Part shown: one piece after another, positions 6,481 to 14,782 of the stretch
How positions within the stretch are numbered: position 1 is the stretch's first letter
Layout of the letters: each line of letters starts with the position of its first letter
Assembly: GCA_913057975.1 (NCBI GenBank)
Contig: CAJXOQ010000018.1
Span: 1-35,255 of the forward strand
Reading direction: 5' to 3'
DNA from: an uncultured Marinobacter sp.
GTDB lineage: Bacteria; Pseudomonadota; Gammaproteobacteria; Pseudomonadales; Oleiphilaceae
DNA length: 35,255 bases
Made by a program: the position numbers and the translations under genes
The notes under the pieces: model-generated
The model's database searches: none
What the model was told of the DNA's origin: nothing
The model's input: the letters and a program-made list of their open reading frames with translations, nothing else

Positions 6481-9393
6481 GTGGCTGAAAACCGCAAACG
6501 ACGATTGTCTGCCAGAAACATCTCGATAGTGGTACTGGTGCTGGTGGTGATCTATGCCCTCGCCGGGTTTGCGCTACTGCCATGGTGGCTGGAACGAACG
6601 CTGCCGGAGCGGCTGGACCAACACATGGGGTGGCAGGCCGAGATTGAAGAGATCCAGGTGAACCCCTTCGCCATGAGCGTCGAAGCCGTTGGCCTGGAGG
6701 CCAGGGACGCTGAAGGCGAACCGGTGGTTGCCTTTGACAGCCTTTACGCCAACCTCGGCGTCTGGCGATTGCTAACCGGAATCGTAGCGCTGCAGGAGAT
6801 TGAGCTGGAAGCCCCCTACGTTCGCGTGGATTTGCTGGAGGACTATAGTGTCAACTTCGCCCGGGACTGGCAGGCCAACAATCCGGGTGGCGAAGAACCG
6901 GCGCCCGAGGAAGCAGATTCAGGAGAGCCGCCCAGAGTCTATTTTGACCGGATCAGGGTCTCGGGTGGCGAGCTGCTGTTCCGGGATTTCAGCCAGCAAG
7001 GCCAGGAGGAATTCCGGGTTACGCCCCTGGATCTGGCATTGAACGACCTGGCCACCTGGCCCCGTGAGGACGCCGACAGCAACTATTACCTGCTGGCAGC
7101 GGTCGGGAGCCAGACCATTGAGTGGGAAGGCAACCTGAGTATCGCCCCTCTCTATTCAAAAGGGTTTCTCAAACTTGGCGAGGTGTCCCACGAAACCCTG
7201 CAGCATTTCCTCAAGCCCTATCTTCCCTACCAGCTTCGTAGCGGCAGTGTGACCCTCAGTTCGCAGTACGAACTGCGTTCTTCCGGTGAGCTGTATCTAA
7301 CCACCTCGGAGGGCCAGCTCACCATTAACGATGTCGATCTCGGCCTCGAGACTGGAAACGACGATGAGCTACTGAGCGCGGACCGCCTGAGCGTGGGTGG
7401 TATCCGTTTCGGGCTTAGCGAACGGGAACTGTCGACGGGTACCGTGAATATCGATGGTGTCAGCCTGTCCCTGCATCGCGACACGGATGGCCAGCTCAAT
7501 CTGCTGGCACCGTTCCAGGATGGTACGGACGAAACAGGCGGTGACGATGGTGGAGCAGGTGCGCCATTTCGCTGGTCGGTGTCCGGCGTGGAGCTGGCCG
7601 ACAGCAACGTGAATTGGCGGGACGAGCAGCCGCAAGTTCCTGCTGAACTGGCCCTTGAAGACCTGTCGATCAGTATCGATGAGATCTCCCATCGCCTGGA
7701 GGAACCGGTCAATTACAACGCCAGTGGTGCACTGAACGGTGGTGGGAGACTTTCGATCAACGGTCAGGCCACATTGGCGCCTTTCACGCTGGAGGCCGGG
7801 CTGTCTGGCAGTGGGGTTGCTCTTGCGCAGTTTGGGGCCTATATCAACCAGGCGGCGAACCTGGAGGTCAGGAATGGCCTGTTGTCCGTCGATGGCAACC
7901 TGGATCTGGACCAACAGCAAGACCCGATGACGGGTACGTTTAGTGGGACTGGCGAGGTGGCCTCCCTGGATCTGCGTCTTGGCGACAGTGACCAGCCCCT
8001 GATCCGTTGGCAGAGCGTACGCCTGGAACCACTGGAATACAACGTCGCGCCAGCACGGCTGCAAATTGGCACCATTACCTTAGCGGGTCCCGTGGTGAAC
8101 GTGGTTCGTGACAGCAATGGCGTTCACAATGTTGAGCGGATGGTCAGATCTTCGCCATCGGAAGAACTCTCGCCAGCCGAGGAAACAACCAGTAGCGACG
8201 GCGAACCCGACTTTATCTTCCGTATTGGCCAGCTGATGCTGGAAGAAGGCGCCATCTCTTACACCGATCGGACCCTGGACCCGACGTTCGCAACCCGATT
8301 CGACCAGCTGCGCGGCTCGGTAGCCGGGCTTAGCAACGTGGCGCCGCAACAGGGCAAGGTCTCGATCCAGGGGCGGGTTGGCGATGTGGCAACCATGGCA
8401 CTGGATGGTTCCGTGGGCACACTGGGAACCGATGATTCCAGCGATCTGAAGCTGACTATGGAGAACGTTTCATTGCCCATGCTGTCGCCGTATTTTGGCC
8501 GTTACCTGGGATACAGCGTGGACAGCGGCAAGCTCAAGCTGGATCTGGATTATGAGTTTTCCGGCAGCCGTCTGGATGCCGCCAACAGCGTGATCCTGGA
8601 TCGACTGGAGCTTGGAGGCCCCGTTCCGAGTGACGAGGCCGTCAGTGCACCGGTCAAGCTTGGCCTGGCGTTGCTGCGTGATCGGCAGGGTGTCATCGAT
8701 ATCGACCTGCCCATCAGCGGAGATCTGGAAAGTCCGGACTTCAATATTGGTCAGGTTGTCATGAGAACATTCGTAAACCTCGTCGCCAAAGCCGCCACCT
8801 CGCCGTTTAGCATGCTGGGTTCGATTGCGGATTTTGCGGGCCTGTCGGGAGAAGAACTGGGCAGTGTGCGTTTTGAAGCGGGGCGCACTGAGCTTGCCGA
8901 TGGGGAAGACGTTAAACTGGAGGCACTGGGCAAGGCTTTGAATGAACGCCCTGATCTTGCGCTCAATATTCGTGGAGCGGTCGCACCGGAGGCGGACGGA
9001 GACGCGTTGCGGCGGCAGAAACTGTTCGAGCAACTGGGCATAGCGGATGAGACTGCCGCGTCAGCGCGTATCGCCCGGCTTGAGCAGGCGTACGCGGATT
9101 CGGATTACGTGGCGTCGGTGGAAGCTTTCCGTAATGACGTTGCCGGCGGGAACGCAGAACCCGGTGAACGGGAGTGGGAGCAGGCGCTGGTGAAACGGCT
9201 GATAGCAGATATGGAGCTGCCACCCGAGGCCTTGGGCAACCTGGCAACATCCCGAGGCGTATGGCTCCGGGAGCAAATGCTGCAGGAACATGGAGCATCA
9301 GAAAATCAGGTATACCTACTTGACCCCGTTCGCGATGCCACGGCCGATGAGGCCGGCACCGTGACCATCAGCTTTGAGCTGGATGTGCGGTGA
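6481..9393 (+). CDS. AsmA-like DUF748 domain envelope protein
   Basis: A 970-residue protein with a short basic N-terminus (NRKRRLSARN), one membrane anchor (about residues 12-36, ISIVVLVLVVIYALAGFALLP) and a long periplasmic region rich in beta-strand patterns, as in the AsmA/DUF748 superfamily. Members of that superfamily are bridge-like proteins of the periplasm implicated in lipid transport or envelope integrity; a precise role for DUF748 is not established. The C-terminal part (LGKALNERPDLALNIRGAV followed by ADGDALRRQKLFEQL) matches the usual DUF748 ending. I choose GTG 6481 because AAGGAG lies 6 nt before it; an in-frame ATG at 6460 would add seven residues but has no ribosome-binding site. 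Several acidic low-complexity linkers (near 140-155, 355-365 and 565-580) separate repeats of the barrel-like fold. Confidence 0.82.
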   Translation: MAENRKRRLSARNISIVVLVLVVIYALAGFALLPWWLERTLPERLDQHMGWQAEIEEIQVNPFAMSVEAVGLEARDAEGEPVVAFDSLYANLGVWRLLTGIVALQEIELEAPYVRVDLLEDYSVNFARDWQANNPGGEEPAPEEADSGEPPRVYFDRIRVSGGELLFRDFSQQGQEEFRVTPLDLALNDLATWPREDADSNYYLLAAVGSQTIEWEGNLSIAPLYSKGFLKLGEVSHETLQHFLKPYLPYQLRSGSVTLSSQYELRSSGELYLTTSEGQLTINDVDLGLETGNDDELLSADRLSVGGIRFGLSERELSTGTVNIDGVSLSLHRDTDGQLNLLAPFQDGTDETGGDDGGAGAPFRWSVSGVELADSNVNWRDEQPQVPAELALEDLSISIDEISHRLEEPVNYNASGALNGGGRLSINGQATLAPFTLEAGLSGSGVALAQFGAYINQAANLEVRNGLLSVDGNLDLDQQQDPMTGTFSGTGEVASLDLRLGDSDQPLIRWQSVRLEPLEYNVAPARLQIGTITLAGPVVNVVRDSNGVHNVERMVRSSPSEELSPAEETTSSDGEPDFIFRIGQLMLEEGAISYTDRTLDPTFATRFDQLRGSVAGLSNVAPQQGKVSIQGRVGDVATMALDGSVGTLGTDDSSDLKLTMENVSLPMLSPYFGRYLGYSVDSGKLKLDLDYEFSGSRLDAANSVILDRLELGGPVPSDEAVSAPVKLGLALLRDRQGVIDIDLPISGDLESPDFNIGQVVMRTFVNLVAKAATSPFSMLGSIADFAGLSGEELGSVRFEAGRTELADGEDVKLEALGKALNERPDLALNIRGAVAPEADGDALRRQKLFEQLGIADETAASARIARLEQAYADSDYVASVEAFRNDVAGGNAEPGEREWEQALVKRLIADMELPPEALGNLATSRGVWLREQMLQEHGASENQVYLLDPVRDATADEAGTVTISFELDVR

Positions 9394-9405
9394 CAGCGGT
9401 TGGGG

Positions 9406-10212
9406 TCAGGGCGTTGCCGGGGCGGGGATGCCCGGCGGTAACTGGAGGCCGCGTCGATCGACAAATTGCTGGTAACGCCCGTCTTTGAACAGCGGGGACA
9501 GCAACTGTTCCAGATTGTCCGTGTCGATGGGGCCGTTTTTCCGTGCCATGATATGGAGGAGGTAGGTCTGGTCGGGGGTATCGGACACCAGGAACCTGCC
9601 CCTGTCCTCGGGATGGTCGTTCAGGTGACTCTGAAGATAGGAGCGGCTGATTACGGCCACTTCGGCCAGTGACGGTCGGTCCGCCTTGATCAGTTCAAGA
9701 TTGCGGCTGTGGCTGTGGGAAAACTCGATGCTGAACCGCTTCTCAAGCTCGGCGTTATCCGTGGACAGGCCGGCGAAGCCATAGTGATAGCCCGAGATGG
9801 CAACGATGTGTCGCTCGGTGATGTTGTCAAAGAAGCTTTGGTCACGACCGGGTTTGCTGAGCGCGACATAGACATCATCGTCCATCAGGATCGGTCGGGA
9901 GGTGCTAACGGGCAGGTTTTCCCAACCCCAGCTCGGGTTTTCAAAGAAAATAACGTCGTACAATCCCGCGTGGAAGTCCAGGTGCCGGCGCTTAGGGGAG
10001 GTGTAGACAACTCGGAACGTGACGTTGTTGTTTGTTGAATCCAGCTCTCCTAGCAGATCACCGAGTAGGCCCTCGGCCTGGTTTTCGCTGTTCACACTGG
10101 CAATAGGAGGGTAGTCATAGACGCCGACAGCAATTTCGGTCTGTGCGGAAACCGTGGATTTAAAAACGATAGTAAGCGTAAGGCCGAGTATTAAAAGAGC
10201 GGCTTTCGGCAT
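9406..10212 (-). CDS. Periplasmic solute-binding-like protein (SBP family 3 type)
   Basis: A 268-residue secreted protein. Residues 1-24 form a signal peptide (MPKAALLILGLTLTIVFKS, cleavage after VSAQ or nearby). The mature part starts TEIAVGVYDYPPIASVN, the typical first strand of family 3 extracellular solute-binding domains, and later contains LLGDLLGELDS, a hinge-like YDVIFFENPSWGWENLPVS and a C-terminal LLSPLFKDGRYQQFVDRRGL. No permease or ATPase lies beside it, so it may be an orphan binding protein or a sensor partner rather than an ABC component. I start it at ATG 10212, where the signal peptide begins; a GTG at 10287 in frame would add 25 basic residues. Neither start has a good ribosome-binding site. 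It is convergent with the DUF748 gene, 12 bp apart. Confidence 0.72.
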   Translation of the reverse strand: MPKAALLILGLTLTIVFKSTVSAQTEIAVGVYDYPPIASVNSENQAEGLLGDLLGELDSTNNNVTFRVVYTSPKRRHLDFHAGLYDVIFFENPSWGWENLPVSTSRPILMDDDVYVALSKPGRDQSFFDNITERHIVAISGYHYGFAGLSTDNAELEKRFSIEFSHSHSRNLELIKADRPSLAEVAVISRSYLQSHLNDHPEDRGRFLVSDTPDQTYLLHIMARKNGPIDTDNLEQLLSPLFKDGRYQQFVDRRGLQLPPGIPAPATP

Positions 10213-10356
10213 ATGTCTGCGATTGAATCGGTGTCGGAGTTTCAAGGTGGCGTGCTTCCCAGCATCAAGGTTTGAACGTCCATTCACATTACCACTATTT
10301 AATCTTAGTCAAAAGAGGCCAACTATTAAACTCATGCAAAATGTGAAGCGCCCAAT

Positions 10357-10950
10357 ATGAAACGCCCTCTCAGCCATTTCTTTGCCTACGTGTCTCGCCT
10401 GCGGTGGATCAAGCGATGGGGGTTGATGCGCAACGCGATCGAGGAAAATGTTGCCACTCATTCCTGGGAGGTGGCTACCCTGGCTCATGCGCTTGCGATT
10501 ATCCGTAACCGGCATTTTGGCGGGCAGGTCAACGCGGACCGGATCGCTGCCGCAGCGCTCTACCACGATGCCACAGAGGTTATTACAGGCGATATGCCGA
10601 CACCGGTCAAATACCATTCACAGGTTATGCGGGAAGCGTTCGGAGACATCGAGCACAAGGCGGAGGCCGAACTGCTTGCGCTGTTGCCGGTGGATCTGCG
10701 GGAGGATTTTGCACCCTATGTTCGCGAATCCGGATGGGAGCAGGAGGAGAAGGAATTGATCAAGGCGGCCGACCGGCTCTCGGCGTTGTTGAAATGCCAG
10801 GCTGAGATGCAGGCGGGCAACAAGGAGTTTGAGCCAGCGGCGGGTCATATCCTGAAAAAGCTGGAAGATGACGGACTGCCGGAAGTGATGTATTTCCTGG
10901 AAGTGTTTGCGCCGGGTTATCAGCGACCCCTCGACAACCTCCTGGAATAG
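10357..10950 (+). CDS. yfbR: 5'-deoxynucleotidase YfbR-like, HD domain
   Basis: HD-domain phosphohydrolase of the YfbR type, which removes the 5' phosphate from deoxyribonucleoside monophosphates in nucleotide salvage. The 197-residue protein has the expected length and the N-terminal HFFAYVSRLRWIKRWGLMRN typical of YfbR. Metal ligands are visible: H35 (VATHSWEVA), H70-D71 (ALYHDATEVITGDMPTPVKY) and a later aspartate in IKAADRLSALLKCQAE. No ribosome-binding site precedes ATG 10357, but this is the only start matching the family. It is divergent from the solute-binding-like gene across 144 bp of AT-rich sequence and convergent with the qmcA gene. Confidence 0.92.
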   Translation: MKRPLSHFFAYVSRLRWIKRWGLMRNAIEENVATHSWEVATLAHALAIIRNRHFGGQVNADRIAAAALYHDATEVITGDMPTPVKYHSQVMREAFGDIEHKAEAELLALLPVDLREDFAPYVRESGWEQEEKELIKAADRLSALLKCQAEMQAGNKEFEPAAGHILKKLEDDGLPEVMYFLEVFAPGYQRPLDNLLE

Positions 10951-10956
10951 AGGTTG
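10935..10956 (+). terminator. Stem-loop across the yfbR stop codon
   Basis: Perfect 7-bp inverted repeat CAACCTC (10935-10941) and GAGGTTG (10950-10956) with an 8-nt loop, spanning the yfbR stop codon between two convergent genes. No U-tract follows, so it may be a 3' stabilising hairpin or a Rho-dependent end rather than an intrinsic terminator. Confidence 0.3.
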
Positions 10957-10982
10957 CCGAAGCCGCTGAGTGTCCGGATGTT

Positions 10983-12017
10983 CTAGCTGTTGCCGGCTGA
11001 CGCCACCATGCCGCCGCGCAGGCCATCCTGTTTCACGCTCTGGCGCACGATGTCTTCTGGGCTGCCCGCCAGTTCCCGGAACATGCCCATGGAGCCCAGC
11101 AGGGCGGATGACTCGTAAGGTACGAAGACCCGTTCCCCTTCCTTGGCCATGTTCGGCAGTACCTTGATGTAGCTTTGTCCCAGCAGATAGCCGATAACGG
11201 TCTGCTTGTTCTCTTCGGTGTCACCCATGGCACTCAAAACCAGGCGGATGGACTCCTGCTCACCCTGGGCACGCAGGATGGCAGATTCCTTGTCGCCCTG
11301 AGCGTTAAGGATGGCGGATTCCCGCTGGCCCTGGGCCATGGCAATGGCGGCAGACTTCTCACCTTCGGCCTCGGTCACAGTGGCGCGACGCTTACGCTCG
11401 GCGGCCATCTGCAGGCGCATGGCCTCTTCCACCTCCTCCGGCATGCTGATGTCCTGAACTTCAACGCGAGTCAGCTTCACACCCCACTTTGACGCCGCTT
11501 CTTCCATTTCGGCCTGGATGGCGTTGTTCACTTCACTACGGGATTCAAACAGCTTGTCCAGCTCCATCTTGCCCACCACGGAGCGCAGGGTGGTTTTAGC
11601 CAGAACCTCAACCGCCTGGCTCATGTTGGCCACTTCGTAAACCGCACGGCGTGGGTCGATAATCTGGTAGTAAAGCGCGCCGTTGATGTTCACGGTGACG
11701 TTGTCGGTGGTTACCACCGGCTGACCGGGGAAGTCCATGACGGTTTCGCGGCGGTCAATGCGGGTTTCGAAACTGCTGCTCGGATGATATTCGTCGCCGA
11801 TGCGCACGTAGCGGGTCATGGTGATAGCGCGCGGGCGCTCAATGAAGGGGATGATGATGTTAACACCACTCTCCAGTATGCGATTGAATGACCCTAGCCG
11901 CTCGATCACCATCACTTCGGACTGGCGCACAATCACCAGGCCCTTGGCGATGATGAAAATACCAATGACGACGAAAATAAGGCTGATCACCAGCCCCGGG
12001 GAAACCACGTTTTCCAT
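10983..12017 (-). CDS. qmcA: SPFH/Band 7 membrane protein, QmcA-like
   Basis: A 344-residue stomatin/prohibitin-type protein. One N-terminal membrane segment (residues 7-29, PGLVISLIFVVIGIFIIAKGL) is followed by the SPFH domain (about 30-210, starting VIVRQSEVMVIERLGSFNRI) with the typical TTDNVTVNINGALYYQIIDP and LRSVVGKMELDKLFESR blocks. An alpha-helical coiled stretch follows, in which an 11-residue unit occurs three times (AQGQRESAIL, AQGDKESAIL, AQGEQESIRL). Such proteins assemble into large ring-shaped cages at the inner membrane; QmcA partners include FtsH and NfeD proteins. The start ATG 12017 has GGAG 8 nt upstream and lies 2 nt after the nfeD stop, so the two are one translational unit, as with ybbJ-ybbK of E. 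coli. Confidence 0.93.
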   Translation of the reverse strand: MENVVSPGLVISLIFVVIGIFIIAKGLVIVRQSEVMVIERLGSFNRILESGVNIIIPFIERPRAITMTRYVRIGDEYHPSSSFETRIDRRETVMDFPGQPVVTTDNVTVNINGALYYQIIDPRRAVYEVANMSQAVEVLAKTTLRSVVGKMELDKLFESRSEVNNAIQAEMEEAASKWGVKLTRVEVQDISMPEEVEEAMRLQMAAERKRRATVTEAEGEKSAAIAMAQGQRESAILNAQGDKESAILRAQGEQESIRLVLSAMGDTEENKQTVIGYLLGQSYIKVLPNMAKEGERVFVPYESSALLGSMGMFRELAGSPEDIVRQSVKQDGLRGGMVASAGNS

Positions 12018-12019
12018 GT

Positions 12020-12478
12020 TTACTGCTCCTTTTTAGTGATCGTGTGAACAACGGCAGTGGTGCCGTCAAAACGTTCGAAAGTAACCTCGGTGCCTGCGGG
12101 CAGTTCGGTCATGCCGGTATCGCTGGTGCGCAGGCGATAGAAGTCGCCGTTGACCTTGATGCCACTGGCACCGTCAAAGTCGCGCTTCAGCGTGCGATAC
12201 TGCTTGCCCTGCTCGACGCCGGTGCCGGTCGTCCCGTAAGCGACACCCTTAGGGGAAAACCTCGGTTTGATCCAGCGAATGGCAATGGGCACCAGAATGC
12301 CCGAAAACACGCCCATACCGACCAGTTGCCATTCGAAAGGGGCGCCGAGAGCGGTCAACAGCGCCGTTAAAGCAGCTGCGATACCCAGTGCCAGTAGCAC
12401 CAGAACACCGGACGTCAGTTCTGCGAGACTCAATACGAGGGCGAGTATCAGCCAGACATGCGTGAGACTCCATTCCAT
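12020..12478 (-). CDS. NfeD family membrane protein (short form, YbbJ-like)
   Basis: A 152-residue protein with an N-terminal tryptophan-rich start (MEWSLTHVWLILALVLSLAE), about three hydrophobic segments (near 8-28, 32-50 and 55-75) and a C-terminal OB-fold of about 65 residues (TGTGVEQGKQYRTLKRDFDGAS to the end) typical of NfeD proteins. It lacks the ClpP-like protease domain of long NfeD. The start is placed at ATG 12478, where the family begins; the frame is open upstream but that part is not conserved in character. NfeD proteins pair with SPFH proteins, and here the SPFH gene follows after 2 nt, so the two probably act as one membrane complex. Confidence 0.88.
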   Translation of the reverse strand: MEWSLTHVWLILALVLSLAELTSGVLVLLALGIAAALTALLTALGAPFEWQLVGMGVFSGILVPIAIRWIKPRFSPKGVAYGTTGTGVEQGKQYRTLKRDFDGASGIKVNGDFYRLRTSDTGMTELPAGTEVTFERFDGTTAVVHTITKKEQ

Positions 12479-12716
12479 ACAGCAACATCCACTAGTGACA
12501 GGAAAAAGGGTTGGCCAGGAGATTGTAACCAAACACGGCCAACGTCGTCCCGGATTGTGCACATTCATGGGGACGGAGTCACGATATTCGTGGTGTTGCT
12601 GAACCCTGGGCATCGGGTGGCCCGAATGCCCCGGTCATAGGCGCGCTTTTGCCATATCCAGCGGCCCGACACCTGTTAGAGTAAGCAACACATCGCACAA
12701 CAAGAGGTCATCGACC

Positions 12717-13532
12717 ATGAAAGATCTGAACAACAGGGTAGCCGTGGTTACCGGCGCAGGTTCCGGCATAGGCCGAGCGCTGGCCGTGGCACTGGCGGAA
12801 AAGGGCTGTCGCCTGGCGCTTTCCGATGTCAACGAGACAGGACTTGCGGAAACCGCAGCTGGTTGCAGCGGGGCGGAAGTTCGCACCTATACCCTGGATG
12901 TGTCAGACCGGGATGCCATCTACGCTCATGCTGAGCAGGTCGCCAGGGATTTCGGCCAGGTGAACCTGGTGATAAACAACGCCGGGGTTGCGCTGTCTGC
13001 GTCCGTGCGGGAGATGACGGACGATGACTTCAAATGGGTCATGGACATCGATTTTTGGGGCGTGGCCCATGGCACCCGGGCCTTCCTGCCGCACCTGATA
13101 GCCTCAGGTGACGGGCACGTGGTGAACATTTCCAGTGTGTTCGGGCTGATTGGTGTGCCCAAACAGAGTGCCTACAATGCTGCCAAATTTGCGGTTCGGG
13201 GCTTTACCGAGTCACTGCGCCAGGAAATGAAGCTGGAAAAGCAGCCGGTCGCGGTGAGTTGCGTTCATCCTGGTGGCATCCGCACCAACATTGCGAATGC
13301 GGCGCGTATGGGTAAATCGGAGAACGCCGAGGCCCAGCGCAAGGGCTTCGACAAGCTCGCCATGACCACTCCGGAAAAGGCGGCGAATATCATCGTCCGC
13401 GGCATTCTGAAGGATGAATCCCGAATTCTGGTCGGGCCGGATGCCTGGGGCATCGATGCCCTGAACCGGGTTCTGGGGTCCGCCTACCAGCCTCTGGTTG
13501 AGCGTTTTTCGCGGAAAAATCTTTACGTCTGA
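12717..13532 (+). CDS. Short-chain dehydrogenase/reductase
   Basis: Classical SDR of 271 residues. The Rossmann dinucleotide motif TGAGSGIG is at residues 12-19, NNAG at 87-90, the catalytic serine lies in NISSVFGLIG near 140, and the active-site pair YNAAK is Y153 and K157. The aspartate at the end of the second strand (LALSDVNE) suggests preference for NAD(H) rather than NADP(H), although this is a soft inference. The long C-terminal region (FDKLAMTTPEKAANIIVRGI) resembles SDRs often found beside lipid and alkane genes in marine gammaproteobacteria. The substrate cannot be told. ATG 12717 has AAGAGGT 8 nt upstream. It is divergent from nfeD and 139 bp upstream of the diguanylate cyclase, which has its own promoter. 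Confidence 0.88.
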   Translation: MKDLNNRVAVVTGAGSGIGRALAVALAEKGCRLALSDVNETGLAETAAGCSGAEVRTYTLDVSDRDAIYAHAEQVARDFGQVNLVINNAGVALSASVREMTDDDFKWVMDIDFWGVAHGTRAFLPHLIASGDGHVVNISSVFGLIGVPKQSAYNAAKFAVRGFTESLRQEMKLEKQPVAVSCVHPGGIRTNIANAARMGKSENAEAQRKGFDKLAMTTPEKAANIIVRGILKDESRILVGPDAWGIDALNRVLGSAYQPLVERFSRKNLYV

Positions 13533-13588
13533 AACCCTTTTTCATGCTTGCCGTATTTCGGTGGTTTCGCGGCAGTTTGCCGGGATGA

Positions 13589-13617
13589 TTGAAGCCCAGT
13601 GACTGCCACTGTATATT
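13589..13617 (+). promoter_or_regulatory. Sigma-70 promoter of the diguanylate cyclase gene
   Basis: TTGAAG (13589-13594, 4 of 6 to consensus) and TATATT (13612-13617, 5 of 6) are separated by exactly 17 bp, placing a start site near 13624 and a leader of about 48 nt before ATG 13672. It is read from sequence only. Confidence 0.5.
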
Positions 13618-13627
13618 TTGCATACAG
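13609..13627. promoter_or_regulatory. Palindrome overlapping the -10 box, possible operator
   Basis: CTGTAT (13609-13614) and ATACAG (13622-13627) form a perfect 6-bp inverted repeat with a 7-bp centre, overlapping the -10 element and the predicted start site of the diguanylate cyclase gene. That position suits a repressor operator. The outer CTGT and ACAG are 11 bp apart, not the 8 bp of a LexA box. Confidence 0.4.
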
Positions 13628-13671
13628 CCACCGATATTCCAATCTCGCTGTATTTCAGGGAAAGAGGCAGC

Positions 13672-14769
13672 ATGAACACTCCCCAGCACCCGGACCTTGG
13701 TGCGTCGCTTGAACAAAGCCGCTCAGGTCTCCGGGACACCCACCGTCGTTCGCTGATGCGAGCGCTGTTTCTCGTGACCGGTTCTGCACTGGTGGTTTTT
13801 GGCTGCCTGCAGATTCTGAACGGCTATATCTGGCTCGCGACGGGGGAGCTCATTGCGAGCCTTATCCTGTTCTTTGGGGTTACCCGAATCAATCGCACGC
13901 CTCGTCTCCAGGTCTGGATCTACAGTTATCTGGTGACGGGATTTTCCTTCGCCTTGATGATCATGCTGGTACCCGAAGCCTCGGTGTCTGCCTTCGTGTG
14001 GGTGCTGATGATACCGGTACTGGCGTATTTGCTGCTGGGAAAGAAAGAAGGTTTCCTGCTCAGCGCGCCGTTTGTGGTGGCGGGCTGCGTCACCTACTAC
14101 TTTCATCTTGAGTTCGTCGCTGATGCCGGCGGCGTGATCGACCTGCTAAACATGGTGCTCTGCGCCATCCTGATGCTGAGCTTTATCCATTTTTACGAAA
14201 CCCGCCGCGAGGAAGCCGAACAGAAGTTGTTCACCCTTGCACAGACCGATGCGCTCACAGGACTGGCCAACCGTGCGAATTTCCAGAGCACCCTGGCCCG
14301 CACCCTCGCGGAGTGTGCTCGCAGTGGTTCGGGATTTGCCCTGGTGATTATGGACATCGACCACTTCAAGGTAGTGAATGACACCATGGGCCATGACGCC
14401 GGGGACCATGTTCTGCAAAACATTGGCAAGCAGCTCACCGAACGTCTGCGGACCACCGACGCAGTGGGACGATTGGGCGGAGAGGAATTCGGGTTGATTC
14501 TGCGGGATGTGAAACTCGAGGATTCGTTCCAGTTAATGGACGAGTTGCGCCAGCGTATTGCCGACAGCGAACTTCCCTATGGTGATGCCCTGATCCGGGT
14601 GACCGCATCGTTCGGAATTGCGCATTATCCCGATCATGCCATTGAAGCCGAGACCTTATTCCGGATTGCCGACCGCTGTCTGTTCAGCAGCAAGCGAGCT
14701 GGACGCAATAAAGTTGCCAGGGCGGGCCTTTCGCCAGTCAAAAGCCCGCTTGCGACAGCACGGACTTAG
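13672..14769 (+). CDS. Membrane diguanylate cyclase (GGDEF domain)
   Basis: Makes the second messenger cyclic di-GMP from two GTP. The 365-residue protein has an N-terminal membrane sensor part with about five to six hydrophobic segments (residues 30-185), a short linker (FYETRREEAEQKLFTLAQT) and a C-terminal GGDEF domain from about 193 (TDALTGLANRANF). The catalytic motif is GGEEF at 269-273, a functional variant of GGDEF. R260-T-T-D263, five residues before it, is an intact inhibitory I-site (RxxD), so product feedback is expected. No EAL domain is present. The start is ATG 13672, with AAGAGG close upstream; the frame is open back to 13618, but that ATG lies at the promoter. What the membrane part senses is unknown. 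Confidence 0.93.
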   Translation: MNTPQHPDLGASLEQSRSGLRDTHRRSLMRALFLVTGSALVVFGCLQILNGYIWLATGELIASLILFFGVTRINRTPRLQVWIYSYLVTGFSFALMIMLVPEASVSAFVWVLMIPVLAYLLLGKKEGFLLSAPFVVAGCVTYYFHLEFVADAGGVIDLLNMVLCAILMLSFIHFYETRREEAEQKLFTLAQTDALTGLANRANFQSTLARTLAECARSGSGFALVIMDIDHFKVVNDTMGHDAGDHVLQNIGKQLTERLRTTDAVGRLGGEEFGLILRDVKLEDSFQLMDELRQRIADSELPYGDALIRVTASFGIAHYPDHAIEAETLFRIADRCLFSSKRAGRNKVARAGLSPVKSPLATART

Positions 14770-14782
14770 TGATCATCCAGGG

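Noticed and set aside
13609..13627. LexA (SOS) box at CTGTAT...ATACAG
   Set aside because: LexA sites need CTGT and ACAG 8 bp apart; here the distance is 11 bp.
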